NCBI GenBank assembly: GCA_002439165.1
Contig: DJTE01000021.1
Span: forward strand, 1-64,000
Source: Chryseobacterium indologenes
GTDB taxonomy: Bacteria; Bacteroidota; Bacteroidia; Flavobacteriales; Weeksellaceae
Direction of reading: 5' to 3'
DNA length: 64,000 bases
The translations under genes and the position numbers were made by a program. Under the pieces are notes generated by a model, which did not search any database, was not told the origin of the DNA, and saw nothing but the letters and a program-made list of their open reading frames with translations. This document shows positions 1 to 7,576 of this stretch, piece by piece (position 1 is the first letter of the stretch; each line of letters opens with the position of its first letter).

Positions 1-47
1 CACAACTTTTGCGCTTGATCCCTGAAAATAGGGCACCATTCCGGAAA

Positions 48-239
48 TTACTTTTTGGGTCTGTTGGTGTAATCTTTTATCACAATATAGACACAGGATA
101 TAAAAGTGGTAAAATAGAGAATCGCCAGGTAGGTGTTCTTAAATTTCAGGGTCTCACTGTCGAATTGTTTATATAATGCCGATCCTAATATGATGGCTAT
201 AATAATGAAGATGATGGACGGGAATTTTTTGTTTTTCAT
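48..239 (-). CDS. Small two-span membrane protein, unknown function
   Basis: A 63-residue protein with two hydrophobic stretches (about residues 8-22 and 37-53) and a basic C-terminus (…RPKK), which reads as a small two-pass inner-membrane protein. The ATG at 237-239 is clear and nothing competes with it. I do not recognise the family. It sits just downstream of the left tRNA-Asn copy and points the same way, but the tRNA terminator at 271-300 separates them. It may be a native neighbour of the ancestral tRNA locus, because the short sequence at 1-30 just beyond it recurs at 5193-5220 next to the second tRNA copy. Confidence 0.55.
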   Translation of the reverse strand: MKNKKFPSIIFIIIAIILGSALYKQFDSETLKFKNTYLAILYFTTFISCVYIVIKDYTNRPKK

Positions 240-270
240 GGTTTGATCGTTTAGTTTTTATTCATAAACA

Positions 271-300
271 AAAAAAGACCTACATTTCTGTAAGTCTTTT
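271..300 (-). terminator. Terminator of left tRNA-Asn copy
   Basis: On the minus strand, GACTTACA and TGTAGGTC form a stem around a GAAA loop and are followed by a run of T. It lies immediately after the tRNA-Asn 3' end and recurs almost unchanged at 5254-5286 after the second tRNA copy. Confidence 0.75.
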
Positions 301-301
301 G

Positions 302-375
302 CTCCTCCTGCTGGGCTCGAACCAGCGACCCTCTGATTAACAGTCAGATGCTCTAACCAACTGAGCTAAGGAGGA
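302..375 (-). tRNA. tRNA-Asn (GTT), left copy
   Basis: A 74-nt cloverleaf on the minus strand. The 7-bp acceptor stem is TCCTCCT/AGGAGGA, the D-arm contains AGCTCAGTTGGTTAGAGC, the anticodon loop is CTGTTAA (anticodon GTT, asparagine), and the T-arm is GCTGG-TTCGAGC-CCAGC. The discriminator base is G and no CCA is encoded. The tRNA body is identical to the copy at 5288-5361. A promoter (-7 box at 399-406) and a terminator (271-300) accompany it, so it looks functional. Confidence 0.97.
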
Positions 376-398
376 ATTTTCCTTTGTTTTAAGTGGTG

Positions 399-406
399 CA
401 AATATA
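399..406 (-). promoter_or_regulatory. -7 box of left tRNA-Asn gene
   Basis: The minus strand reads TATATTTG, a full match to the Bacteroidota -7 element TAnnTTTG, 24 nt upstream of the mature tRNA 5' end. The same box at the same distance serves the second copy (5384-5391). Confidence 0.6.
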
Positions 407-483
407 ACAGGAATATCAGTACCAAGCAAATTTTTGCTCTCTAATATTGAATGAAATTGGCTATCCGTTTATTTTTCAGGAAA

Positions 484-512
484 ATAAAATTGTGACAAGC
501 TCAATTTTTTTT
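484..512 (-). terminator. Possible terminator of the T6SS cargo operon
   Basis: On the minus strand AAAATTG and CAATTTT can pair around an ~9-nt loop, followed by a T-rich stretch. It lies 150 nt beyond the last gene of the vgrG operon and before the tRNA. The stem is short and AT-rich, so the call is weak. Confidence 0.35.
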
Positions 513-660
513 GAAGGTACTTCAGACCGGATCAATGAGATATGCTTTTATTCTTTACATGAAGGTAAATGCATAGATATATTTTTTCATCTATTTAATT
601 TAAAGTCAAGATGACTTCAACAAAAGTGACATTAGGTTTTTGGCTAAAACCAGACTTTTT

Positions 661-990
661 TTACTCCTCAACAAAGCTCTGGACTGACTTTACAACTGAT
701 ATTTTGCCACCAGCGGAGCACTGGCATGTAGAACTATCTAACAGCTCCTTTTTACCCTCAATTTCAAAATCAGAAACGTTCTCCCATTTAATAGGTGAAG
801 GTGAACAGGAAGATCTTAAAACGCTACACATTCCAAAAGGTTTTATGTTAGTATTAGGTTGTTTATCCTCTTCTGTCGCCTGTAGCTTTTCTTCAATCTT
901 CATAAAAGACTGACTTGTTACTGTGAGCGGAGCTGGTGAAGTTCCTTTGTCACATTTTAGCTGGGTGGTATCAGTGATGTGCCAGGACAT
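661..990 (-). CDS. DUF4280 PAAR-like protein (T6SS spike tip)
   Basis: A 109-residue protein with the DUF4280/PAAR-like signature: an early CDKG…P, a central 'NIKPFGMC', several cysteines, then 'IEGKKELLDSST' and 'CQCSAGGKISVV' near the end. Proteins of this family are inferred to cap the VgrG trimer as a sharp tip and to dock effectors. It is the last gene of the minus-strand vgrG operon. Its ATG overlaps the stop codon of the preceding gene (TAATG, one shared base at 990), which suggests translational coupling. Family membership is read from conserved motifs; the spike role is known for PAAR proteins and inferred here. Confidence 0.8.
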   Translation of the reverse strand: MSWHITDTTQLKCDKGTSPAPLTVTSQSFMKIEEKLQATEEDKQPNTNIKPFGMCSVLRSSCSPSPIKWENVSDFEIEGKKELLDSSTCQCSAGGKISVVKSVQSFVEE

Positions 991-1421
991 TATTTCTCAA
1001 TATTTAAAATTCCTTTTTCCAGATAAGATGACATTTTAGCTTTATAAACCAATTTTTCTCTATTATAGATTGTGATATTCTTAGTCAATGTTGAAATTGT
1101 AATATCCTGTATTTTATCACCATTAAGAAAGAATTCAATTTTTTTATTAAAATGTGATAACAAAGCTCTCTCAGGCAAATAGCTTTTTTTTGCTTTTAAA
1201 AGTCTATTAAGTAAAGCTATTTGTTTTCCTTTCAATTTTTTACTATTCAGGAGTTGAATAGAGTTACTTTCGTTAGTATCATTGACTGTAGAAGTTTCCT
1301 TATCATAATAGGAAAAATTCTTTATCACTATACTATCTACTTTTCCGGTATAAATATGTTTTATTTGTCCATTTATTAAAATGTTCAATAATATGACAAA
1401 AAATAAGATTATTTTTTTCAT
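990..1421 (-). CDS. Small exported protein, candidate immunity factor
   Basis: A 143-residue protein starting with a short basic segment and a hydrophobic core (MKKIILFFVILLNILING, then Q), a typical flavobacterial signal peptide. The mature part is Lys/Ile/Asn-rich with no motif I recognise. It lies between a putative T6SS effector gene (10 nt away) and the PAAR-like gene, whose start overlaps this stop. In T6SS cargo cassettes the gene after the effector is commonly the cognate immunity protein, and a signal peptide would place it where a periplasm-acting toxin must be neutralised. That role is inference from position and export signal only. It could equally be an accessory lipid- or wall-binding protein. 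Confidence 0.6.
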   Translation of the reverse strand: MKKIILFFVILLNILINGQIKHIYTGKVDSIVIKNFSYYDKETSTVNDTNESNSIQLLNSKKLKGKQIALLNRLLKAKKSYLPERALLSHFNKKIEFFLNGDKIQDITISTLTKNITIYNREKLVYKAKMSSYLEKGILNIEK

Positions 1422-1431
1422 TTTTTAACTA

Positions 1432-2505
1432 TTAGATTGCTTCTAACCTTTGAACCGTTGGTTCATCATAGAGACCGTAATTTCCATCTTCAATTTTAAT
1501 ATCTAAATGCTTTTTATAGAATGTTACATTTGCCATTGTACTTGGTGCAATATGAAATGTTGGGTCTATATTGGCATAAGTTGCCGGTAATGCAGATATA
1601 ACCTTAATACCTGTTTTTTTTGCAATTACTCCTGCATATACACTAAGGTAATTATATGCTAGTATTTTCTTTATTTCTAAAAATGTTAGCTTTATTGAGT
1701 CATTTACTTTATAGGTTGTTCCTAATATGCCATTGATTTGAGGAGTCAAATCAACAGGTAACGAACCACTAGGATGATAATAAAATGTATTAGGTACAAA
1801 ACTAAAAATAGTAGAATCAGATATTGTTTTAGTAGTACTATACTGTTTGTTATTCCTAAACTTTGAAAAGAGAGCATTTGTTGCAACAGGAAAGCTGCAT
1901 CCCCAGATTTTCATAAAGCCAGAACTTGTAAATGCATTTTTAAAATTTGTAGCATTAATCATCCCTGAAGTAAAGTCGGCTTTTCTCATATCACAATCTC
2001 CTGTACCACTATCTGTATTTACTAAAATTGGACCATTCCAATATGCATGAGAAAATACATGAACTTCCTGTAATGTATTAGGGTTATTTGTTCCTATATC
2101 TTCAATCAATTTATAAATATCCGTTTTTGAAACTATCTTTTTATTATTGTTCTCAAATCGAATGCTATTATTAGCTGTCACATAGTCACTATTGATTACT
2201 TTATCAAATGTTAGTGTACTTTTCTTAGGCGATGAGTTTGCAAAATATTCAGTTTTAGTAATAGTTCCTTCTAAAATATTAACATCATAAATAATAAAAT
2301 CATTTTCCTTTTGGCTTTGGATGATTTTCTTCACATAGCTTTGAACATATTTATCAAAAGAGCCTGAAAGCTTATAATTGTTGTGGTCATCAGGATAAAA
2401 TAATCCAGAAACCAATATGTACTGCTTGAATGGAGCGATATTTACTTTCAAATGCTGGAAGTTAACACTTCCATTTATACCCGTTATTGTTACTGTTCCA
2501 GACAT
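1432..2505 (-). CDS. Putative T6SS cargo effector with His/Cys pair
   Basis: A 357-residue protein with no signal peptide, encoded 5 nt after vgrG in the same operon. I do not recognise a named family. The middle holds a strand-like 'EVHVFSHAYWNGPILVNT' (His153) and, about 50 residues on, 'FMKIWGCSFP' (Cys203). A His after one core strand and a Cys after the next is the arrangement seen in caspase/CHAT-like clan CD cysteine peptidases, so a peptidase-like active site is a reasonable guess but unproven. The position between vgrG and a DUF4280 gene argues for delivery by a VgrG spike. The gene is visibly more AT-rich than the housekeeping genes after 5400, which fits a transferred cassette. Confidence 0.65.
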   Translation of the reverse strand: MSGTVTITGINGSVNFQHLKVNIAPFKQYILVSGLFYPDDHNNYKLSGSFDKYVQSYVKKIIQSQKENDFIIYDVNILEGTITKTEYFANSSPKKSTLTFDKVINSDYVTANNSIRFENNNKKIVSKTDIYKLIEDIGTNNPNTLQEVHVFSHAYWNGPILVNTDSGTGDCDMRKADFTSGMINATNFKNAFTSSGFMKIWGCSFPVATNALFSKFRNNKQYSTTKTISDSTIFSFVPNTFYYHPSGSLPVDLTPQINGILGTTYKVNDSIKLTFLEIKKILAYNYLSVYAGVIAKKTGIKVISALPATYANIDPTFHIAPSTMANVTFYKKHLDIKIEDGNYGLYDEPTVQRLEAI

Positions 2506-2510
2506 AATAA

Positions 2511-4400
2511 TTATATATTAGTTTCTTTCGTATCTTCTTTTTCTTTCTTTTTTATCTCAACCTTTTCTTTTAACTCTGCAAACCCTTCCTTATTTACAGT
2601 TCCTGAATAAATCACTTTCTTTTTCTCATTATTATAATCATGTTCAACATCAACGTCAATAGTCTCACCTTCATCATAATTTCGAGTATATACCAGAATA
2701 CTTATCTTTTCCCCCATGAAAGCCGTATCGATAACCTCCTTCATATCACCATCCATCCATTGGGCGCTTACTATTTGTTTTTCTTTGGTATAATCAAACT
2801 CACCATTTTCAGGAAGCTTATTCATTTGAGGGGCTTTATACTCAATCTTATCTTTAGCAGTCAATAATGAGTTTGCTCCATATACATGCATTCTGTCTTT
2901 TGCTCCGAACTCTGTCTGTCCATCGGTATATCCTATGAATTTTTCTTTACCGTAAAGGTCCAGGTGTGCTTTTGCTGATATTTCAGTATTGGTTCCGGCA
3001 TTAATGATGGTTTTCTTACCACTGTCCTGGCTAATCTCCTGTCTGGCAGTAATCTTTATGTTTTGTCCGACATGGGTATCCATATTTTTGCCTGCTTTGG
3101 TTTCAATATTTTCCTCAATATCAAACTTCAGGTTCTTAGATTTTATAGTAATGGTTTCAGGAGCGGTAATATTGATATTGCTTCCCTTTGTATCAAATCT
3201 TAATTCGTTGCCACTTTTATCGGTCAGTAAAATACTTTCATCTTCTGTAAATACCAATCTGTGCCCACTTCTGGTCTGTAAAGATTTCACACGGTTATCC
3301 ATACCACCCCCCAAGCCTACACCACCATGAAACATACCACCCATTGCAAAAGGAAAATCTGGGTTATGGTATTCAAAGTTTACCATTACCTGGTCTCCGG
3401 TTTCCGGAACAGCCACAAAGCCTCTGTTCTGGCTTACTGCATCTGTGCCGCCGGCATCAGGGCTCATCATCCGGATAAAATGAGTGGTATCATTCAACTG
3501 CCAATCAAACTGTACTTGTATTCTGCCCTGATTCAAAGGGTCAACATTGGAGATTACAGTTGCCACCTGTGGTTCTGCTTTTGGCATGATGAAATTAGGT
3601 TTTGGCATGAAACCCGTTCCCTCGGCTATGGCTTCAAAACTTCCTGAATAATAACCTCTGGCATCTACTTCGTGGCTCACCTCTGTCATCATTAATGTAG
3701 TGAAGTGGGAGGTTTGATTGCTGTCCTGATTTCTCATATCTATGTCTGCCACGCAACCTATAAACAGGAAAGGAACAGTTGTGTTTCCAGACACAGTAAA
3801 AACTTCTACGGCTTTACTTCCTCTTGCACTCTTTTGGGAATCATCCACATCCAGAAACATATTCGCATTGACAGGGGTGGGAGTAAGTGATCTTGTTTTG
3901 AAAATATTATCATTCAGTTCATAGGCTTTTGCTGACAAATTTCCTAAGTGTTTAATGTCATCATCAGAACCCAGCATTTTTGCATGGCTACTGCTGTTAT
4001 ACCCAAAGTATTCAGGTTTTGTATGAATTGCTTTTAACTCTACCTGTACATCTGTAATATTACTTCCATAAACAAGCTGGATAGGCTTTTCAGGTGCAGG
4101 GAGTTTTCCAAAATGTAAAACATACCCATCATAATAAAACTGCTCCCCGTATGCTTCTGCTAAACGGGCAAGATAATTATAATGTGTTTCGCAATATTGC
4201 GAGCTGTAATTGATATAACTTTTATTTTGAGTTTCTACTCTGAAATCAAACTTGCTTGTTCCTAATGCTTCCTTAATGATTCTATCCGCAATAATAGCTG
4301 TGTTCACAGATTGACTACCTCCAAAACTCTGTGTGTGAGGGGCCGAATCCATTAAAATTGTTGGGCTGTATCCTTTAAATACAATATTACCAAGACTCAT
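2511..4400 (-). CDS. vgrG: VgrG-like T6SS spike protein, main part downstream of an in-frame stop
   Basis: A 629-residue open frame corresponding to most of a VgrG/Rhs-type spike protein. It contains the gp27-like region (to about residue 270), the gp5-type OB fold ('NQGRIQVQFDW', 'VSQNRGFVAVPETGDQVMVNFEYHNP') and then a long repetitive beta-helix region rich in 'ITA', 'IKS' and 'GKN' ladders. VgrG trimers form the tip pushed out by contractile T6SS tubes. The usual N-terminus is missing here: the same reading frame continues upstream through a single TAG (4515-4517) into a 72-residue start (4515-4733). Read through, the protein would be 740 codons. The ATG at 4400 is an internal methionine, so this frame alone probably does not give a normal VgrG. 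Confidence 0.8.
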   Translation of the reverse strand: MSLGNIVFKGYSPTILMDSAPHTQSFGGSQSVNTAIIADRIIKEALGTSKFDFRVETQNKSYINYSSQYCETHYNYLARLAEAYGEQFYYDGYVLHFGKLPAPEKPIQLVYGSNITDVQVELKAIHTKPEYFGYNSSSHAKMLGSDDDIKHLGNLSAKAYELNDNIFKTRSLTPTPVNANMFLDVDDSQKSARGSKAVEVFTVSGNTTVPFLFIGCVADIDMRNQDSNQTSHFTTLMMTEVSHEVDARGYYSGSFEAIAEGTGFMPKPNFIMPKAEPQVATVISNVDPLNQGRIQVQFDWQLNDTTHFIRMMSPDAGGTDAVSQNRGFVAVPETGDQVMVNFEYHNPDFPFAMGGMFHGGVGLGGGMDNRVKSLQTRSGHRLVFTEDESILLTDKSGNELRFDTKGSNINITAPETITIKSKNLKFDIEENIETKAGKNMDTHVGQNIKITARQEISQDSGKKTIINAGTNTEISAKAHLDLYGKEKFIGYTDGQTEFGAKDRMHVYGANSLLTAKDKIEYKAPQMNKLPENGEFDYTKEKQIVSAQWMDGDMKEVIDTAFMGEKISILVYTRNYDEGETIDVDVEHDYNNEKKKVIYSGTVNKEGFAELKEKVEIKKKEKEDTKETNI

Positions 4401-4514
4401 TTGTTCCTGGCTAAATGCAATTCTTGTAATGACTCCTACAAATGTTCTTTCAGGACTTTCGTTTTCAGGATCTTTATATTTAAATGTTACTGTAATTCGC
4501 TTTCCTAAAAATTG

Positions 4515-4733
4515 CTAGGCTTCTTCAAGATTATGGTTCTGTACTTCTCCCAAAGAATCATGAGCCAAAGTCAATTCAAAATAATGGTGTGCTCTGGCAC
4601 TTTGCTGTAAACGGAAGTGTTTAAAATGATTGATAGATTTCCCTTCAACCATAATGTCAAGTTTAACCACACGGTTAATACCTGCTATATGGTTCTCTGA
4701 AATCTTTTCAGAATTGGAAATATTCTTTCTCAT
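4515..4733 (-). pseudogene. vgrG: N-terminal vgrG fragment ended by TAG
   Basis: A 72-residue frame from the ATG at 4731-4733 carrying the usual VgrG opening ('VKLDIMVEGKSINHFKHFRL', then 'HHYFELTLAHDSLG'), and ending '…HNLEEA' at TAG. The 38 codons between the TAG and the next ATG (4400) encode in-frame VgrG sequence ('FLGKRITVTFKYKD', 'RTFVGVITRIAF'), so the stop is a single point interruption, not a frameshift. A CAG-to-TAG change would explain it because VgrG proteins often have Gln there (memory, not checked). A good promoter lies upstream (4763-4770). It could be a sequencing error, a phase-off allele or a true null. Confidence 0.75.
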
Positions 4734-4762
4734 TAATACTGTGATATTTGTGTTTATATCAC

Positions 4763-4770
4763 CAAATATA
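4763..4770 (-). promoter_or_regulatory. -7 box upstream of vgrG operon
   Basis: TATATTTG on the minus strand matches TAnnTTTG and lies about 30 nt before the vgrG start codon. No clear -33 TTTG partner is visible at the usual spacing. Confidence 0.5.
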
Positions 4771-5253
4771 GATAAACGGATGATACTACGTATATAAATT
4801 TTGAAAAACTTTAAAAGTGTAGTAAAACTACGATTGGTTTTTAATGGTTAAGATGCCTACAATCATATTAAGAGAACTTTGGTTTTATCCGGTGTAAAAA
4901 CCTCTTTTATGGATCGTGTAAGTACCTGTATAGAAAAACAGCCCTTCCCTTGATTTCTTATTTTGAGGTACTCCCCCTAAAGTCCCGGATTTTTGGCTAG
5001 AGAGGTTTTTAGGAAAAACATTAAATAAGTAATTCTAAGATCTTATCCACAAGCTTCGACGAATCAACGAAGCTGATTCTATACTTTGCTCCCTAAACCT
5101 ATAAGGTTTTTACAACATCCGGGAAAAGTATAAAACTTTTGAATCCGGTCCACAGTTTTCCTCTTCAGATTAACCAAGCTTTTTGCTTTAGTCCACAACT
5201 TTTGCGTCTGATCCCGGATCCCTGATCCTTTATCAACCTTGAGAATGATAAAA
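4771..5253. other. Gene-free stretch between vgrG operon and right tRNA copy
   Basis: About 480 bp without a credible ORF. It contains a small perfect hairpin (AGCTTCG…CGAAGCT, 5052-5074) and a segment at 5193-5220 (cacaacttttgcg…tgatcc) that also opens the window at 1-30. The presence of that segment outside both tRNA copies suggests the duplicated unit extends beyond the 140-bp core. Confidence 0.5.
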
Positions 5254-5286
5254 CAAAAAAAGACCTACATTTCTGTAAGTCTTTTT
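5254..5286 (-). terminator. Terminator of right tRNA-Asn copy
   Basis: The same GACTTACA/TGTAGGTC stem with a GAAA loop and T-run as at 271-300, with one extra T beside the tRNA. Confidence 0.75.
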
Positions 5287-5287
5287 G

Positions 5288-5361
5288 CTCCTCCTGCTGG
5301 GCTCGAACCAGCGACCCTCTGATTAACAGTCAGATGCTCTAACCAACTGAGCTAAGGAGGA
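5288..5361 (-). tRNA. tRNA-Asn (GTT), right copy
   Basis: A 74-nt cloverleaf identical in the tRNA body to the copy at 302-375 (acceptor TCCTCCT/AGGAGGA, anticodon GTT). Flanks are also copied: the terminator on one side and about 30 nt carrying the -7 box TATATTTG (5384-5391) on the other. The two copies are direct repeats bounding the T6SS cargo island. Confidence 0.97.
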
Positions 5362-5383
5362 ATGTCCTTTGTTTTAAGTGGTG

Positions 5384-5391
5384 CAAATATA
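5384..5391 (-). promoter_or_regulatory. -7 box of right tRNA-Asn gene
   Basis: TATATTTG on the minus strand, 23 nt upstream of the mature tRNA 5' end, equivalent to the box at 399-406. Confidence 0.6.
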
Positions 5392-5441
5392 GGACGAATA
5401 TTTATACCCTACAAATATTTTTTCAAAAAAATTCAAAAATC

Positions 5442-6923
5442 TTATAAACTTCCGGTAATTGCCTTGAAAATATCGCTTCCGAAGATCAGTACCATCAGTC
5501 CAAGTAAGAAGATAACTCCAATCATCTGAGCATTTTCCAATACCTTTTGAGGAACCGGTTTTCCGGTAATCACTTCCCATAATGTAAACAGTACGTGCCC
5601 GCCGTCAAGCCCCGGAATCGGGATCAGGTTAAGGAAAGCAAGCCATACGGAGAACATAGCCGTAAAGCCCCAGAATAAGGTCCAGTTGATCGATACGTTC
5701 CCTTCTTTGGATTTCTCTACCGGCATATTCTTGATGATCGCAAGCGGTCCGCCCACCTTCTTATACCCCTGAACTTTTTTGTTGAAGATAAGTTTGAATT
5801 GTTTCACCTGGTAGGTTAAACTCTCGATACTTCTTGTATAGCCTCTTCCGATAGCCTGTACAAAAGTGAAGTTTTCTGTTTTTGCATACTTATCCATTTG
5901 CTTATAGGAAGCAAGTCCTAAAGTTCCCTCTTTGGAAACCTCAAGGCTCAAAGGAACCGGTGTTCCGTTTCTCAATACTTCTACATTGATGGTTTTTCCC
6001 GGGTTTTTTCCCACAACAGTACGGAATTCATCATAATAAGTAATTTTCTGTCCGTTTACTGAAGTTACCAGGTCACCCACTTTTAGACCTGCTGCTGCCG
6101 TTTTAGGATTCACAATAGTATCAATTACTGCTGCAAATCTGGGGGTAAGAAAAGCTCTTGGATTTTCATCTTTAAATGCCATAGCTTTCCCGTCATCATT
6201 GGTATTGAAAGTAAGTTCTTTTCCGTCTCTTAACACTGTGATCTGGTCACTCAATAAAATATCAAGAGATAACTTGTCAAGATTATTCTGAACTTTTCCA
6301 TCTACTTTTAAAATTTTATCACCGTCCTTAAAGCCCATCGCTTTGGCGATCTCCGTATAATGCATCGGAGCATCTACCTTAGAGGTATCAAAAGAGGTTT
6401 CCCCGTTGAAATAAGAAAGACATCCGAAAATAATCCAGGCAAGGAAAAAGTTTACTGTAACTCCTCCAAGCATGATGATCAGACGCTGCCATGCCGGTTT
6501 TGATCTGAATTCCCAGGGCTGTGCAGGCTTTTTCATCTGCTCTTTGTCCATGCTCTCATCAATCATCCCTGCGATTTTCACATATCCCCCGAAAGGAAGC
6601 CACCCGATACCGTATTTGGTCTGTTCAGGATGCTTTCTCCAGTCACTGTCCGGAAGTTTTGATATATCGATAGGAACCTCCTGCTGCTTTCCGTCTACTT
6701 CAATCATTTCCGTATCAGGAAGGTTTTTGGATAAAAATTTATACTGCCATTTTCCGTTGATCTTCTTCATTGAGAAAATTGAAAACCAGGGATCGAAAAA
6801 CAGGAAAAATTTCTCTGCTCTGGTTTTGAACCATTTCGCTGGTAAAAAATGTCCAAGCTCATGAAGAACTACTAAAATAGAAATACTTAGTATGAACTGG
6901 AAAATCTTGATTGCTAATTCCAT
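5442..6923 (-). CDS. rseP: RIP metalloprotease RseP
   Basis: A 493-residue site-2 protease of the inner membrane that cuts transmembrane segments of anti-sigma factors and other substrates. The zinc motif HELGH is at residues 21-25 inside the first membrane span. The second motif, 'PIPGLDGGH' (Asp near 440), lies in the third. Between them are periplasmic PDZ-like regions ('GLKVGDLVTSVNGQKI') and a further span around residues 150-170. Length fits flavobacterial RseP. It is transcribed alone from a near-perfect promoter (6948-6978) and runs towards the right tRNA-Asn. An ECF sigma/anti-sigma pair at 40425-41580 is a possible, untested client. Confidence 0.95.
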   Translation of the reverse strand: MELAIKIFQFILSISILVVLHELGHFLPAKWFKTRAEKFFLFFDPWFSIFSMKKINGKWQYKFLSKNLPDTEMIEVDGKQQEVPIDISKLPDSDWRKHPEQTKYGIGWLPFGGYVKIAGMIDESMDKEQMKKPAQPWEFRSKPAWQRLIIMLGGVTVNFFLAWIIFGCLSYFNGETSFDTSKVDAPMHYTEIAKAMGFKDGDKILKVDGKVQNNLDKLSLDILLSDQITVLRDGKELTFNTNDDGKAMAFKDENPRAFLTPRFAAVIDTIVNPKTAAAGLKVGDLVTSVNGQKITYYDEFRTVVGKNPGKTINVEVLRNGTPVPLSLEVSKEGTLGLASYKQMDKYAKTENFTFVQAIGRGYTRSIESLTYQVKQFKLIFNKKVQGYKKVGGPLAIIKNMPVEKSKEGNVSINWTLFWGFTAMFSVWLAFLNLIPIPGLDGGHVLFTLWEVITGKPVPQKVLENAQMIGVIFLLGLMVLIFGSDIFKAITGSL

Positions 6924-6947
6924 TAATAAATTTTAGATTTTAATTTG

Positions 6948-6978
6948 CAAAGGTAACAATTATCAAAACTATGCCAAA
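6948..6978 (-). promoter_or_regulatory. Consensus promoter of rseP
   Basis: On the minus strand TTTG (6975-6978), a 19-nt spacer, then TACCTTTG (6948-6955), exactly the Bacteroidota housekeeping pattern TTTG-N19-TAnnTTTG, about 25 nt before the rseP ATG. It partly overlaps the terminator of the gene upstream. Confidence 0.8.
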
Positions 6979-7006
6979 TAAAAAAGCCCCTCGAAATGAG
7001 AAGCTT
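6978..7006 (-). terminator. Terminator after the 146-residue barrel gene
   Basis: Minus strand: AAGC..CTC and GAG.GGCTT pair around ATTTC, followed by six or more T. It separates the barrel gene from rseP. Confidence 0.65.
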
Positions 7007-7027
7007 TGTCATATATTTTAGAGAGTG

Positions 7028-7468
7028 TTAAAGATTGAAAGAAACTCCAAGACTGCCATTGTTGCCCACTTCGGCAAAAACACCCACTTTTTCTGTGAAA
7101 TAATACCGGGCACCGATATGAGCACCGATTCCGAAATCTTTACCCAGAACCCCAAGATCTACTCCCGGATAGATATCCCATTTGGAAGGAAGCCCGAGAG
7201 CTTCCTGAAGGTGAAAATTCAGCCTTCCGAAAACAAAAACACGGTTATCCTTATCATTGTCTTTATAGTCACCGAAATAAGCATTAAGCCCGGCTCCGAT
7301 AGATATAAGTTTGTTCAGCCCATAGTCATAAGTTCCTGTAACTCCAGTTCCGTATCCCCAGGCATTAAGCCCCAGCTGGATCTTCTGATCGCCCTTGCCT
7401 GTCCAGGCCTGAGCCTGCGCTGCTGTTCCGAAAAAAACGATCATAAACACAAAAAACAATTTCTTCAT
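7028..7468 (-). CDS. Small outer-membrane beta-barrel protein
   Basis: A 146-residue protein with a Sec signal peptide (cleavage likely after AQAQA, near residue 21) followed by alternating amphipathic strands ('KIQLGLNAWGYGTGVTGTYD', 'FVFGRLNFHL', 'FGIGAHIGARYYF') and a C-terminal Phe-Asn-Leu. This is the pattern of an eight-stranded outer-membrane barrel of the OmpA/OprF-like fold found widely in Flavobacteriia (possibly the DUF6646 group). No ligand can be inferred. It is monocistronic, with a -7 box TATTTTTG at 7516-7523 and its own terminator. Confidence 0.75.
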   Translation of the reverse strand: MKKLFFVFMIVFFGTAAQAQAWTGKGDQKIQLGLNAWGYGTGVTGTYDYGLNKLISIGAGLNAYFGDYKDNDKDNRVFVFGRLNFHLQEALGLPSKWDIYPGVDLGVLGKDFGIGAHIGARYYFTEKVGVFAEVGNNGSLGVSFNL

Positions 7469-7576
7469 AAATTTTACATTTTTAATTGAATGTGACGAAT
7501 AAAAAATATCCGCATCAAAAATAGAACCGAAATCAATGAAAAATCGTATTTTTAGTGAAGTTTTTTAACAAAGTTT

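Noticed and set aside
611..913. Open frame opposite the DUF4280 gene
   Set aside because: It lies on the other strand of a gene with clear conserved motifs and has no support of its own.
262..5392. Integrative element with att sites at the tRNA copies
   Set aside because: Both tRNA copies are complete with promoters, and no integrase is visible, so a standard tRNA-integrated element is not supported.
5374..5580. Minus-strand frame across the rseP 3' end
   Set aside because: It lies mostly within rseP in another frame and has no start context or domain.
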